Origin: Phycisphaerales bacterium
Lineage (GTDB): Bacteria; Planctomycetota; Phycisphaerae; Phycisphaerales; UBA1924
Length of the DNA: 64,000 nucleotides
Assembly: GCA_019744815.1 (NCBI GenBank)
Contig: JAIEUA010000001.1
Span: 310,001-374,000, forward strand
Reading direction: 5' to 3'
The position numbers were made by a program, and so were the translations under genes. The notes beneath the pieces are model-generated. The model searched no databases and was not told where the DNA came from. It saw only the letters and a program-made list of their open reading frames with translations. Position 1 is the stretch's first letter, and every line of letters starts with the position of its first letter. This document shows, piece after piece, positions 53,442 through 62,387 of this stretch.

Positions 53442-55253
53442 ATGTCGCTCTCGGCGTCGGACATCGCATCGGTGAAGCTCATGGTCGGCATGGAGGTGCA
53501 CGTCGAACTCGCGACGCGGACCAAGATGTTTACGCGGGCGCCGAATCCCGCCCATCCCGACTTTGATCCGCACGCGGAGGCGGATCACGCGTCACACGGG
53601 CACGAGGGCGATCACGCCTCGCACGCGAGCCATCGCGCCGCGGTGCTTCCCAACACGCTCATCGACCCCACCGTGCTCGCCCTGCCCGGTGCGCTGCCCG
53701 TCATGAACAAGGTGGCGGTCGAGATGGCGATCAAGGTCGGGCTCGCGCTGCAGTGCCAGATCGCGCCGCTGACCAAGTGGGATCGCAAGGGCTACTTCTA
53801 CCCCGATCTGCCCAAGGCGTATCAGATCAGCCAGTACGACCTGCCGCTGTGCTTCGACGGCAGCATCGACGTGCCCGCCCTGGATGCCCAGGGACAGCTC
53901 GACCTTGATGCCGAGCCGACGCGGATCGGGATCATCCGGGCGCACCTCGAAGAAGACGCGGGCAAGCTGCTGCACGAGGCGCCGGGTGGTGGCGCGATCG
54001 ACTTCTCGATCGCGGATTACAACCGTGCCGGCGCGCCGCTGCTCGAGATCGTGACGCAGCCGGACTTCACGAGTGCAGACCAGTGTGTGGCCTTCTGCCG
54101 CGTGCTGCGGAATGTGTGCCGATTCCTCGGTGTGTCCGAGGGCGTGATGCAGAAGGGGCATATGCGGTTCGAGCCCAACATCAACACACACATCACGCTG
54201 AAGGATGGCCGCCTGATCAAGACCCCGGTGGTCGAGGTGAAGAACCTCAACAGTTTCAAGGCGGTGAAGGGCGCGATCGAGTTCGAATTGGAGCAGCAGC
54301 CGCTGCGGTGGTTGGCCGACAAGCGAGAGATGGGCCGCGGCATGAAGCAGACGCGGGGCTGGAACGACGCGGCCCGTGGCGGCAAGGGCGAGACCTTCCT
54401 GCAGCGCGAGAAGGAAGACGCGCACGACTACCGCTACTTCCCCGATCCGGACCTGGTGCCGGTGGTGGTGGACGAAGCGTGGAAGTCGCAGATCGCGGCG
54501 ACCATTCCGGAGCTGCCGCTGCCTCGGTATCGACGCTATATGGACGAGTTCGGCCTGGGCAAGAAGGAAGCCGCGGCACTGGTGGAGGAGCGCGATGTGT
54601 GCTTCTTCTACGAGGGCGTGATCGCCGCGATGGAGGCGATGGGCCTCAGCCACGCCCGCGCCGGCAAGCTCGCGGCCAACATCCTTCTGCAGTCCGGTGC
54701 AAAGCGAGCCAACGAGCAGCAGCGGCTCATCAGCGAGCTGGGCATCACACCCGCGTCAGTGGCAGCGATCGGCAAGCTCCGCGAAGACGGCAAGCTGAGC
54801 AACCAGGGCGTGGATGAGTTGTTTGGGGCTCTGTGTGAAGAGAAGGCAGAAGGCGTTCACCGCGGAGAACGCGGAGAGCGCGGAGAGAGGCAGATGGGTC
54901 AAGGCGGCGGGACATCGGTAACCGCCGCGGACCCTGCCTTCTCTTCTTCCAAACCTCTTTCTTCGTCTTCCTCCGCGTCCTCTGCGTCCTCCGCGGTGCA
55001 TGTCTCTTCTTCCCTCGCCCACGCCGAGGCGACCGCCAAAGACCGCGGCCTGCTCCTCGTCCGCGACGACGCGGCTCTCGCGAAGTGGGTCGATCAGGCC
55101 ATCGCCGAGAACGCCCAAGCCGCGGCCGACGTGAAGGCCGGAAAGGTCCAGGCTGTCGGCCGCCTCGTCGGCGCTGTCGTCAAACTCAGTGGCGGCACCC
55201 TCGACGCGAAGAACGTTCGCGACGCTTTGCTCGCCAAACTCTCCAACGGCTGA
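53442..55253 (+). CDS. gatB: Aspartyl/glutamyl-tRNA amidotransferase subunit B
   Basis: Core subunit of GatCAB, which amidates misacylated Glu-tRNA(Gln) or Asp-tRNA(Asn). The start LMVGMEVHVELATRTKMF, DRKGYFYPDLPKAYQISQYD, EEDAGKLLHEAPGG, EVKNLNSFKAVKGAIEFELE and HDYRYFPDPDLVPV are canonical. At 603 residues it is far above the usual 480. A His-rich insert (HAEADHASHGHEGDHASHAS) at about 46-65 and a 50-residue insert (GVHRGERGERGERQ ... SSSSSASSASSAVHVSS) at about 472-521 explain this. The second is encoded by a complete family D repeat, in frame, in the hinge before the tail domain (QxVADYKxGK equivalent AAADVKAGKVQAVGRLVG). Confidence 0.95.
   Translation: MSLSASDIASVKLMVGMEVHVELATRTKMFTRAPNPAHPDFDPHAEADHASHGHEGDHASHASHRAAVLPNTLIDPTVLALPGALPVMNKVAVEMAIKVGLALQCQIAPLTKWDRKGYFYPDLPKAYQISQYDLPLCFDGSIDVPALDAQGQLDLDAEPTRIGIIRAHLEEDAGKLLHEAPGGGAIDFSIADYNRAGAPLLEIVTQPDFTSADQCVAFCRVLRNVCRFLGVSEGVMQKGHMRFEPNINTHITLKDGRLIKTPVVEVKNLNSFKAVKGAIEFELEQQPLRWLADKREMGRGMKQTRGWNDAARGGKGETFLQREKEDAHDYRYFPDPDLVPVVVDEAWKSQIAATIPELPLPRYRRYMDEFGLGKKEAAALVEERDVCFFYEGVIAAMEAMGLSHARAGKLAANILLQSGAKRANEQQRLISELGITPASVAAIGKLREDGKLSNQGVDELFGALCEEKAEGVHRGERGERGERQMGQGGGTSVTAADPAFSSSKPLSSSSSASSASSAVHVSSSLAHAEATAKDRGLLLVRDDAALAKWVDQAIAENAQAAADVKAGKVQAVGRLVGAVVKLSGGTLDAKNVRDALLAKLSNG
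54851..55002. repeat. Family D inverted repeat inside gatB, in frame
   Basis: Arms 54851-54890 (TTCACCGCGGAGAACGCGGA and on) and 54971-55002 (CTCCGCGTCCTCTGCGTCCT and on) match the families at 42519 and 51503. The whole element keeps the gatB frame open and encodes about 50 residues rich in Gly, Arg, Glu, then Ser. Confidence 0.93.
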
Positions 55254-55322
55254 TCGCCTTTCGCGCTTCCCCGCTCACACCTCAGCCCTAAGACCTCAGT
55301 CCTACGACCTCACCCCTTCCCC

Positions 55323-56993
55323 ATGGCCCGCCCCCAACCCATCACCCTCTGGACTTCGATCTTCTGGGAGCTCACCCGGACGGTGGTGATCACGGCGGCG
55401 GTGCTGGTGAGCGTCATCGCATTCGCCGCGACGATCAAGCCGCTGGCGGATGGACGGCTCGGGCCGCTGGAGGCGATCAAGTACACGCTGCTCGCGATCC
55501 CACCCATGCTGGCGTACGCCCTGCCGTTCGCGGGGTGCTTCGCCAGTTCGCTGGTGTACTACCGGCTGAGCACGGACAACGAGTTTGTGGCCGCGGCGTC
55601 GGGCGGCGTGTCGCACCGGTCGCTGCTGCTGCCCGCCGCGGCTCTGGGGCTGGTGCTGTTTGTGGGCATGACAGCGCTGTCCGATCAGGTCATCCCGAGG
55701 TTCCTCCAGACCATGCGGCTGATGATCACCGAGGACATCGCCAAGCTCCTCGCCACCAACATCAACCGCGGCCAGAGCGTCGATCTCAAGAAGTATCTCG
55801 TCTTCGCCGATCGCGCCCAGCGGATCGATGTCGACCCCGCCAGCGGCGCCAGCTCGGCGGTTGTGCTCGCGCGTCCGGCGGTGCTCGAACGCGATCCCAG
55901 CGGCGTCGTGGTAAGCGAGGGCACCGCGAGCCGCGCGACGATCTGGCTTTTCCCGCAGCCCAGCCAGGGCGACAGCGGGCCGACGACGCGGCTGGCGATG
56001 CGGTTCGAGGATTTCGTGAGCAAGGACGCGAAAACCGGGCTCGTCACCGGACGCACGCTGCCGGTGTCGCTCACGGTGCCCGCAACGCTGGCGGATGATC
56101 CCAAGTTCCTGCGGTCCGACGAGCTGCGTGACCTGAACAACCGGCCCGAGCGGATGGGATGGATCGATCAGCGTCGGCGCCAGCTCGCGACCGAGATCGC
56201 GCGGGAGCGGGTGATCGAGGAGTTCACACGGAGCCTGAGCCTGACCGGTTCGTTCACGCTGCTCGACAGCGCGGGGCGGCAGGTGGTGGTGAGCGGACGC
56301 TCGATCCAGAACGGCCCGGGGCGGGCGTGGACGATCGTGCCGAAGGGTGAGTTCGCGACCGTCGATGTGCTCCGCGGCAGCGAGTTCGGGGGCGGCGCCG
56401 GCGCGGGCGTGCGCCACTCGGCCAAGAGCGTGGTGCTGGCCCCGGATTTCTCAGAAGAGGTCGCGGCCTCGGGCATGTCGCTGCGGCTGGAGCTTCGCGA
56501 CGCGGGCAGTGCGCCGCTGGGGTCCGATCGCTCGGACACGACCAAGCGCGAGCGGCTGTCGATCGGCGCGCTGCGGGCCCCGCAGTCCCAGGCCGACCAG
56601 CTGCTCAAGATGACCTCGCTCGAACTCCTGGGCGAGGGCGACAAGATGCAGTCCTCGAGCACGATCAAGGTTGTGACCAGCGAGCTGCGGCGGGAGCTGG
56701 AGGACCTGTCACGCGAGGTGATGGGCAAGCAGAACGATCGCGTGGCCCTCTCGGTGAGCTGCCTGGTGATGCTGCTCACCGGCGCGGTGACGGCCCTTCG
56801 GTTCAGCAAGAGCCTGCCGCTGACGGTGTACCTGTGGTCGTTCTTCCCCGCGCTGCTCTGCGTGATCACGATCGCGGGCGGGCAGCAACTGACGCACGCC
56901 CACGGCTGGCCGGGCCTCGGGCTGCTCTGGGGCGGCGTGCTGCTGCTCGCCGGGTACACGTTCCTGATGTACGCGACGGTTCGGCGGCATTAA
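55323..56993 (+). CDS. LptF/LptG-family permease
   Basis: A 556-residue permease of the YjgP/YjgQ family, which extracts lipopolysaccharide from the inner membrane in the Lpt pathway. Helices at about 13-33, 55-78, 98-118 and, at the end, 470-545 (SLPLTVYLWSFFPALLCVIT; LGLLWGGVLLLAGYTFLMYA) flank a large periplasmic beta-jellyroll part (125-460). The length exceeds the usual 360 because this periplasmic part is bigger. Presence suggests an LPS-like outer layer. It starts 69 bases after gatB. Confidence 0.85.
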   Translation: MARPQPITLWTSIFWELTRTVVITAAVLVSVIAFAATIKPLADGRLGPLEAIKYTLLAIPPMLAYALPFAGCFASSLVYYRLSTDNEFVAAASGGVSHRSLLLPAAALGLVLFVGMTALSDQVIPRFLQTMRLMITEDIAKLLATNINRGQSVDLKKYLVFADRAQRIDVDPASGASSAVVLARPAVLERDPSGVVVSEGTASRATIWLFPQPSQGDSGPTTRLAMRFEDFVSKDAKTGLVTGRTLPVSLTVPATLADDPKFLRSDELRDLNNRPERMGWIDQRRRQLATEIARERVIEEFTRSLSLTGSFTLLDSAGRQVVVSGRSIQNGPGRAWTIVPKGEFATVDVLRGSEFGGGAGAGVRHSAKSVVLAPDFSEEVAASGMSLRLELRDAGSAPLGSDRSDTTKRERLSIGALRAPQSQADQLLKMTSLELLGEGDKMQSSSTIKVVTSELRRELEDLSREVMGKQNDRVALSVSCLVMLLTGAVTALRFSKSLPLTVYLWSFFPALLCVITIAGGQQLTHAHGWPGLGLLWGGVLLLAGYTFLMYATVRRH

Positions 56994-56995
56994 GG

Positions 56996-57050
56996 GGAAG
57001 TGGAGCAGTGGAGCGGTGGGGGAGTGGGGAAGTGGGGCAGGGGGGCGGGG
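56996..57050. repeat. GTGGAGCAGTGG low-complexity tract
   Basis: A G-rich tract (GTGGAGCAGTGGAGCGGTGG and on) between the permease and cyclodeaminase genes, of the same kind as 15890 and 43862. Confidence 0.65.
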
Positions 57051-57069
57051 GTTTGTCTACGCTCCGGGC

Positions 57070-57702
57070 ATGTCGTCTCAAGCACCACCGCCATCTCCAG
57101 CGTTCAGCGACATGCGGCTCTCGGAGTTTCTGGCCGCGGTGGGCGCCAAGACGCCCGCGCCGGGCGGCGGGGCGGTGGCGTCGGCGGTGGGGGCTCTCGC
57201 GGCGGCCCTGGCTCAGATGGTCGTGAACTACTCGATCGGGAAGAAGAACCTGCTAGAGCAGCAGGGCGAGTTGCAGGCCGCGATCGAGACGCTGGAGAAG
57301 GCCCGGGCGCACCTGCTCGATCTGGCCCAGCAGGACGCCTCGGCGTACGCGGTGCTGAACGAGCTGCAGAAGCTGCCGCCCGAGGATGCTCGGCGCGTGC
57401 GTGAGATGGCCCCGGCTGTGGAGCGCGCGGTCGAGGTGCCGTGGACGGTGCTGCTGCAGGCGATCGAGCTTCTCAAGGACTTCGAGCGGCTCGCCCCGAT
57501 CACCAACAAGTTCCTGCGGAGCGACCTGGGCATCGCGGCGGTGCTGGCGGACGCGACAGCCCGGAGTGCGGCGTGGAACGTCCGGATCAACGCGATGGAC
57601 CTTTCGCCCGCAAAGAAGGCCGAGGTGCTGGCGGCGTGCCAGCGGCTGATCGACGAGGCGAAGGAGCGTTGCCGCCGGGTCGAGCTGGCGACGGCGGTGT
57701 GA
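57070..57702 (+). CDS. Cyclodeaminase/cyclohydrolase-family protein (FchA-like)
   Basis: A 210-residue helical protein of the formimidoyl-THF cyclodeaminase / methenyl-THF cyclohydrolase family: FLAAVGAKTPAPGGGAVASA then VGALAAALAQMVVNYSIGKK. It acts in one-carbon metabolism in the cytoplasm. The ATG at 57070 is chosen; the preceding frame is repeat-derived. The length is normal for the stand-alone enzyme. Whether it is a cyclodeaminase or a cyclohydrolase cannot be told from sequence. Confidence 0.88.
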   Translation: MSSQAPPPSPAFSDMRLSEFLAAVGAKTPAPGGGAVASAVGALAAALAQMVVNYSIGKKNLLEQQGELQAAIETLEKARAHLLDLAQQDASAYAVLNELQKLPPEDARRVREMAPAVERAVEVPWTVLLQAIELLKDFERLAPITNKFLRSDLGIAAVLADATARSAAWNVRINAMDLSPAKKAEVLAACQRLIDEAKERCRRVELATAV

Positions 57703-57708
57703 GCGTGA

Positions 57709-57744
57709 CAAAAAACCAACGGCCGGTCTTTCAACCGGCCGTTG
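57709..57744 (-). terminator. Rho-independent terminator for the PDZ-protein gene
   Basis: CAACGGCCGGT-CTTTCA-ACCGGCCGTTG is a perfect 11-base-pair stem; on the minus strand it is followed by a run of T (complement of 57709-57715). It lies about 60 bases past the minus-strand stop at 57804. Confidence 0.85.
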
Positions 57745-57803
57745 CGTGAGGAGGTGTTCGTCCGAGCACGCGCTGGGGGTGCGCCCCGGACGGACTCGGG
57801 ATG

Positions 57804-59084
57804 TCACTTTTTGTCGATCTTCTTTTCCATCTCGTCGAGGCGGTTGTTGAGCTTCTCGAGCTGCTCGGCGAGCTTGTCGAGCTTGCCGTCGGTCTCCGGA
57901 CTGCCGCCGCGGGAAACGGCCCGCGGGGCGCTCAACTCGCGGAGGCGGAGCACATCGGGCGAGTTCTGCCCGCCCTGGTTCCAGTTGTTCCACCACATCT
58001 GCCCGGCGGCGGCGGCCTTCTCGCGGGCCTCGGCCATCTGCTTCATGGCCTTGTCGAGCTCGACGGTGACCTGATCGCGGACCTTGTTCCAGTCGGTCGC
58101 GTTCATCTGCTCGCGGAGCGCGTTGGCTTGGGCCTTCACATGAGCCTCGACCTCGGCGAGCATGGCCTTGAGCTGCTCGGCGTCGAACTCGCCGTCGCCG
58201 TTTTCGGCGTTCGGGCTTCTGTTGAACCCGCTCTGTCCCAACAAGCCGGCGTCATAAGCCTCGAGCTTGATGGTGAATTCCTTGTCCTCACCCTTGCGCT
58301 TCACCTTGACCTTGAGCTCGTCGCCGGGCTTCTTCTCGTGGAGGGTCTCGCGGAGGCTTTCCTCGTCGATGCCGTCCTCGCCGTCGACCTCGAAGATGAC
58401 GTCCTTGGCCTGGAGGCCGGCCTTGGCGGCGGGCAGGTCCTGCTTGACGCTGACGAGCAGCACGCCGCTGTCGATCCCGAGCTGTTCGAGCAGCTCGTCA
58501 TCGGCGTCGGACATGGTGACGCCGAGCATGACCTTGGGGGCGTTGGTGGTGGCGATACCGAAAGCCCTTGGCGCCGCCGCACCGCGCCAGCCACGCGGCG
58601 GCGCGGCCGGAGCCGGGGGAGCGGGGGGCGGGGTCAGGAACATGCGGCTCAGGCCGTTGCCCGCGTTGACGCTGGGCGTGGTGAGGCGCTTCACGACCTT
58701 GCCGTTGCCATCGAGCACCTCGATCTGTCCGCGGCGTTCGCGGATGAGGTTCTTCTCGATCTTCTTGCCGTCGCGCTCGACCGTGAGCTTGCCGTTCTTG
58801 TTGGTCACGGTCCAGCTGCCGTCTTCGTCGATGGTGGTGGACGACCAGCTGAAGTTGCTGGTGCCGCCGCGAGCCTTGCCGTGACCCTCGCCCTGACGTT
58901 CGTCGCCGCCGTTCATCGGCTCATCGAAGTTACCGGCGAGCTCTTCGCCCTCGTCGGGCTCGGTGGTGAGGAACGCCGAGGCGGGCTTGCCGGCCATCAA
59001 AGTGAACGCGGCGAGTCCGGTGCACAGGCTCAGCAGCCCGGCGCGGCGGAGCCAGAGGTTCGGGGTGTTCTGATTGCGCTGCAT
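57804..59084 (-). CDS. Exported PDZ-domain protein
   Basis: A 426-residue protein with signal peptide (GLLSLCTGLAAFTLMAGKPA then SA). Residues 75-130 are a charged region, a Pro/Ala-rich linker is near 148-165, and a PDZ domain covers about 180-275 (LGVTMSDADDELLEQLGIDS; VLLVSVKQDLPAAKAGLQAK). A helical region and a C-terminal coiled coil (DKLAEQLEKLNNRLDEMEKK) follow. No protease domain is present, so it may be a scaffold or chaperone of the envelope. It lies downstream of the ECF sigma and anti-sigma genes on the same strand and may be part of their regulon. Confidence 0.8.
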   Translation of the reverse strand: MQRNQNTPNLWLRRAGLLSLCTGLAAFTLMAGKPASAFLTTEPDEGEELAGNFDEPMNGGDERQGEGHGKARGGTSNFSWSSTTIDEDGSWTVTNKNGKLTVERDGKKIEKNLIRERRGQIEVLDGNGKVVKRLTTPSVNAGNGLSRMFLTPPPAPPAPAAPPRGWRGAAAPRAFGIATTNAPKVMLGVTMSDADDELLEQLGIDSGVLLVSVKQDLPAAKAGLQAKDVIFEVDGEDGIDEESLRETLHEKKPGDELKVKVKRKGEDKEFTIKLEAYDAGLLGQSGFNRSPNAENGDGEFDAEQLKAMLAEVEAHVKAQANALREQMNATDWNKVRDQVTVELDKAMKQMAEAREKAAAAGQMWWNNWNQGGQNSPDVLRLRELSAPRAVSRGGSPETDGKLDKLAEQLEKLNNRLDEMEKKIDKK

Positions 59085-59195
59085 GATTCAAACTCCTTGG
59101 GATTGGTCCCCACCGTTTTTCACGGGGTTTCTTGAGTGGATTCGAGAGGCGGCCGCGGGCTTCCTGGAGCGCCCGGGACGCGCGAGTGGTTCGGT

Positions 59196-59879
59196 CTAGA
59201 CGGGCGGGAGGGTGTCGATACGGTTCACCGGCACGGGGGTCTTGTTGCCCGAATCGTCGACCTTGTAGCGGTGCAGGCTGTCGACCCGGGCCCGCTCAAC
59301 AATCTGACGCAGGTAGATGATGTCGTAGCCGCTGCCGTCGGCGGCGGGGGCCGAGTCGAGGACCACGAAGTCGGGCAGTTGGCGCACCACGCGCCCGGTC
59401 TGCTTGCCGGTGCTGAGGTAGTTCTCGAGAGCCTGGTCCGGGGTCGTCGGCGGCTGATCGAAGGTCGGCAGGATGCTGGGCACGCCCGCGGTGTTGGTGT
59501 TGTTGTTCCAGTTCGGGACGACCAGCATCGCGACGGCCATGACCGCGGCGGCGGCCCAGCCGGTCCACTGCGCCATGCCGATGCGGGCGCGGCGGATGAT
59601 CACCAGCGGCGCGGGCTCGGGCAGGTCGATGCGGTCGGCGGTCGCGGTGGCGCGGCCGACGGCGAAGTCGAGGAGCTGCTTGTCGCGCTGGGCCTGAGCG
59701 ATCTCGCGCCAGACGTTCTGGTCGGCGGCGGAGATCATGTCGATCTCCACCCAATCGCTCGGGCCGGCGACGCCGTCGACCACGCGGCTGATGAGCACCT
59801 CGCGATCGGGCGCGTCGCGGTCGGGCCTGTCGCGATCGGGCCTGTCGCGATGGGGGGTGTTGTGGGAAGGGCTGGTCAT
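59196..59879 (-). CDS. Membrane protein, probable anti-sigma factor
   Basis: A 227-residue single-span protein. The cytoplasmic part (about 1-105) starts with Asp-Arg-Pro repeats (DRPDRDRPDRDAPDRE) and has a helical region, SDWVEIDMISAADQNVWREI. The membrane helix is WTGWAAAAVMAVAMLVVPNW at about 104-123, followed by a periplasmic domain. The layout and its position right after the ECF sigma gene (107 bases) suggest an anti-sigma factor. No zinc (HxxxCxxC) motif is seen. Confidence 0.7.
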   Translation of the reverse strand: MTSPSHNTPHRDRPDRDRPDRDAPDREVLISRVVDGVAGPSDWVEIDMISAADQNVWREIAQAQRDKQLLDFAVGRATATADRIDLPEPAPLVIIRRARIGMAQWTGWAAAAVMAVAMLVVPNWNNNTNTAGVPSILPTFDQPPTTPDQALENYLSTGKQTGRVVRQLPDFVVLDSAPAADGSGYDIIYLRQIVERARVDSLHRYKVDDSGNKTPVPVNRIDTLPPV

Positions 59880-59986
59880 ACGTGTCTCCACGACAACAAG
59901 ATGCGCACCGGCCGGGCGTCCGTCACAATCTCAGGGACGAAAGGAGGACGAAAAACGCCCGAGAAAACGGGTCAAAACACTTGGAA

Positions 59987-60631
59987 TCAGGACGAAACCG
60001 TCTTCTCCGCCAGTTCCCGGAGCTGCTTTCTGGCCCGGGCGATGCGGGTCTCGACGGTGGTCTCGGGGATGTCGAGGATGTGCCCGATCTGCCGGTAACT
60101 CAGGCCCTGAACGCTCTTGAGCAGCAGCGGCTCGCGGTAGCCGTCGGGGAGCTGCTTGGCGAGCTCGAGCAGGCGCGAGGCTTCTTCGGTCTGGGTGGCG
60201 GCCTGGACGGGGCGGAGCTCGGTGGTGTCGGCGGGGCCGCCGGTGGGGTTGTCTTCCTCGGCGGCGTCGAGCGAGCCGTGGAGACGGAGCTTGCCGCGGC
60301 GGGCGGCGAGGCGTGCGATGTTGGTCGCAACGGTGCGGAGCCAGGGTTTCAAGGCCCCGGCGTCGCGGATCTCGTGTCCCTTGCTGACCAATGTGGCGGC
60401 GACTTCCTGCAGGAGGTCGTCGAGATCGGCCCAGCGGGGTTTGTGGGCGAGGAGCAGAGCCGCGACCCAGCGGCGGTTCTCTTCCCAGAGCCGCTGGAGC
60501 TCCTGGTGATCGGAGGGTGTCAGCGACAGAGCGGGCGCGAACGGCGTCGACGCGACGTCCTGGGCTTCTTCAAAGCCTGAGCCATCGACGGGGCGGCGTG
60601 CGCCCGCGGGTGGTGAAAGCCTGTCGTCCAT
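59987..60631 (-). CDS. ECF-type RNA polymerase sigma factor
   Basis: A 214-residue sigma factor. Region 2 is at about 45-110 (LQRLWEENRRWVAALLLAHK; DLDDLLQEVAATLVSKGHEI; LKPWLRTVATNIARLAAR). Region 4 is at about 150-205 (LPDGYREPLLLKSVQGLSYR then QIGHILDIPETTVETRIARA). The ATG at 60631 (MDDRLSPPAGAR) is chosen; the frame stays open upstream into repeat DNA. It probably answers to the adjacent membrane protein and controls envelope functions. Confidence 0.9.
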   Translation of the reverse strand: MDDRLSPPAGARRPVDGSGFEEAQDVASTPFAPALSLTPSDHQELQRLWEENRRWVAALLLAHKPRWADLDDLLQEVAATLVSKGHEIRDAGALKPWLRTVATNIARLAARRGKLRLHGSLDAAEEDNPTGGPADTTELRPVQAATQTEEASRLLELAKQLPDGYREPLLLKSVQGLSYRQIGHILDIPETTVETRIARARKQLRELAEKTVSS

Positions 60632-60791
60632 GCCCGATCCGGTTGCATCGGCGGTCGGCGCCGGCACGCCGCCGAATTCCACGATCACGTCCTCCGGTAC
60701 GACCGATGCGCGGCCGGGGTTTTTCCGGCAATGTCTGTGCGAATTTCGTTTGGAATGCGGATTGGGTGCTGGGCGACCACATGACTTCCGA

Positions 60792-60865
60792 ACGAGTCCC
60801 GAGCGTCGGTGAGCGGGTCTTCGTGTCGGAACGAAGGCACCCACTCGCTGACGCTCGGGGCTCGT
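60792..60865. repeat. Family A inverted repeat, complete
   Basis: Arms 60792-60817 and 60840-60865 pair with few mismatches around a 22-base loop, in the gap between the divergent sigma and tatC genes. The right arm is identical to the mrp copy at 40769-40794. Confidence 0.92.
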
Positions 60866-60921
60866 CAAGGCGACGGGTCCCGACGCGTTCGGCGTTCATT
60901 CATGGTCGCTTACGCTTGGTT

Positions 60922-62187
60922 GTGCCGGAGCAGCCTGAAGAACAACCACTGGACCCGGGGACGCCGGGAGACGAAACCGCGCGGGCGGAAGCCGGCGGCT
61001 CGGAGAAGGTTGAACCCCTGAGGCCCGAGGATCGGCGCGGGGTGATGGGGGAGCGGCGGCCGAACCTGCTGGCGGGCGCGCCCCGCGAGGACGAGCCGGA
61101 GATCGAGGATCGCATCGAGCGGCGGCGTCAGGACGACGAGGACCGAGCGATCGTGCGCTCGCCGCGGGAGCGGGGGAAGCCGCGGGACGCGTCGAGGGAA
61201 CTGGGCGAGAAGGTGATGAGCCTGGGCGATCACCTCGACGAACTGCGGACGCGGGTGATCCATGCGTTGTGGGGGATCGCGATCCTGTTCTTCGGGAGCC
61301 TGTACTTCGGGCCGACGGTTCTGAACTGGATGATCAAGCCGGTGCAGTCGGCGCTGCGTGCCGAGGGCTTGCCGGCGACGATGCTGGCGACCGGGATGTT
61401 CGAGACCTTCTTCACGTACCTGAAGATCTCGACGGTGGCGTCGATCGCGCTGGGGTTCCCGTGGATCCTGTGGCAGTTGTGGAAGTTCGTCGCGCCGGGG
61501 CTCTACCGCCACGAACGCCGCTTCGTCACCATGCTCCTGCCGATGAGCCTGGTGCTGACGATCGTGTCGTCGCTGTTTCTGTACTTCGTGGTGCTGCCGG
61601 TGATGCTGCACTTCTTCGTGCACTTCGGGACGACCGTGAGCCCGACGCAGGCGGCCGTGGCGCCGATGCCGGCGGGCGTGTCGCTCCTGAACGTGCCGGT
61701 GCTCGCGGCCGATCCGCCGGCGCCCAAGGGCGGCGACGTGTGGTTCAACACCGAGCTGAAGGAGCTGCGGCTCGCCTTGATGCCCGCTGGTGCGGCGGAG
61801 GGCGCGAAGCCGCTGGTCTATTCCACGCCGCTGTCAACCAGCTCGGGAATCGTGCTGCAGCCCAAGATCCGTGAGTGGGTGGACACGCTGCTGGGGCTGG
61901 CACTCGCGTTCGCGGCGGGGTTCCAGTTGCCGGTGGTGGTGCTGCTCCTGGGCTGGATCGGGCTGGTGACGCCGGCGTTCTTGAAGACGTATCGGCTGCA
62001 CGCGTTGTTCGCGATCGCGGTGATCGCGGCACTGATCACGCCGCCGGACCCGATCAGCATGCTGATCATGATGGCGCCGCTGTACGTTTTGTACGAGTTC
62101 AGCATCTGGATGCTGCGGGCCTTCCCGGCGAGCCGCGTGGCGGGGGATACCGGCGGCGAGCCCGACGGGGAGCCGAGCGAAGGCTGA
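60922..62187 (+). CDS. tatC: Twin-arginine translocase subunit TatC
   Basis: Core receptor of the Tat export system in the inner membrane. TatC begins in earnest at MSLGDHLDELRTRVIHALWG, with FETFFTYLKISTVASIALGF and the end FLKTYRLHALFAIAVIAALI then TPPDPISMLIMMAPLYVLYE. A long N-terminal acidic extension (about 95 residues) and a periplasmic insert of about 70 residues between helices 3 and 4 make it longer (421) than the usual 250. The GTG at 60922 is chosen; the start is uncertain because the frame is open far upstream. Confidence 0.9.
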   Translation: MPEQPEEQPLDPGTPGDETARAEAGGSEKVEPLRPEDRRGVMGERRPNLLAGAPREDEPEIEDRIERRRQDDEDRAIVRSPRERGKPRDASRELGEKVMSLGDHLDELRTRVIHALWGIAILFFGSLYFGPTVLNWMIKPVQSALRAEGLPATMLATGMFETFFTYLKISTVASIALGFPWILWQLWKFVAPGLYRHERRFVTMLLPMSLVLTIVSSLFLYFVVLPVMLHFFVHFGTTVSPTQAAVAPMPAGVSLLNVPVLAADPPAPKGGDVWFNTELKELRLALMPAGAAEGAKPLVYSTPLSTSSGIVLQPKIREWVDTLLGLALAFAAGFQLPVVVLLLGWIGLVTPAFLKTYRLHALFAIAVIAALITPPDPISMLIMMAPLYVLYEFSIWMLRAFPASRVAGDTGGEPDGEPSEG

Positions 62188-62190
62188 CAA

Positions 62191-62372
62191 GAAAGAAGAG
62201 AGAACGCGGAGAGGCGGAGTGGGCGGAGGGGCGCGGAGAGAAGAGTTGGTCAAGGCATGAGGACGAGAAGGGCAATCAAGCTTTGCTCGTGCACGTGCCT
62301 TTCCCTCACAAATGAATCCCCTTCGCGAAACTCCGCAACCTCCGCAACTTCGCGTTCTCTCTGTGCTGCCGC
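62191..62372. repeat. Degenerate family D repeat
   Basis: Left part AGAGAACGCGGAGAGGCGGA and on (62199-62246); right part CGCAACCTCCGCAACTTCGC and on (62325-62372). The arms are partly complementary. It fills the gap between tatC and tadA. Confidence 0.75.
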
Positions 62373-62387
62373 TCGATACCCTTGGGC

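Noticed and set aside
57709..57744. Terminator for the plus-strand cyclodeaminase gene
   Set aside because: On the plus strand no T-tract follows the stem; the T-tract exists only on the minus strand.
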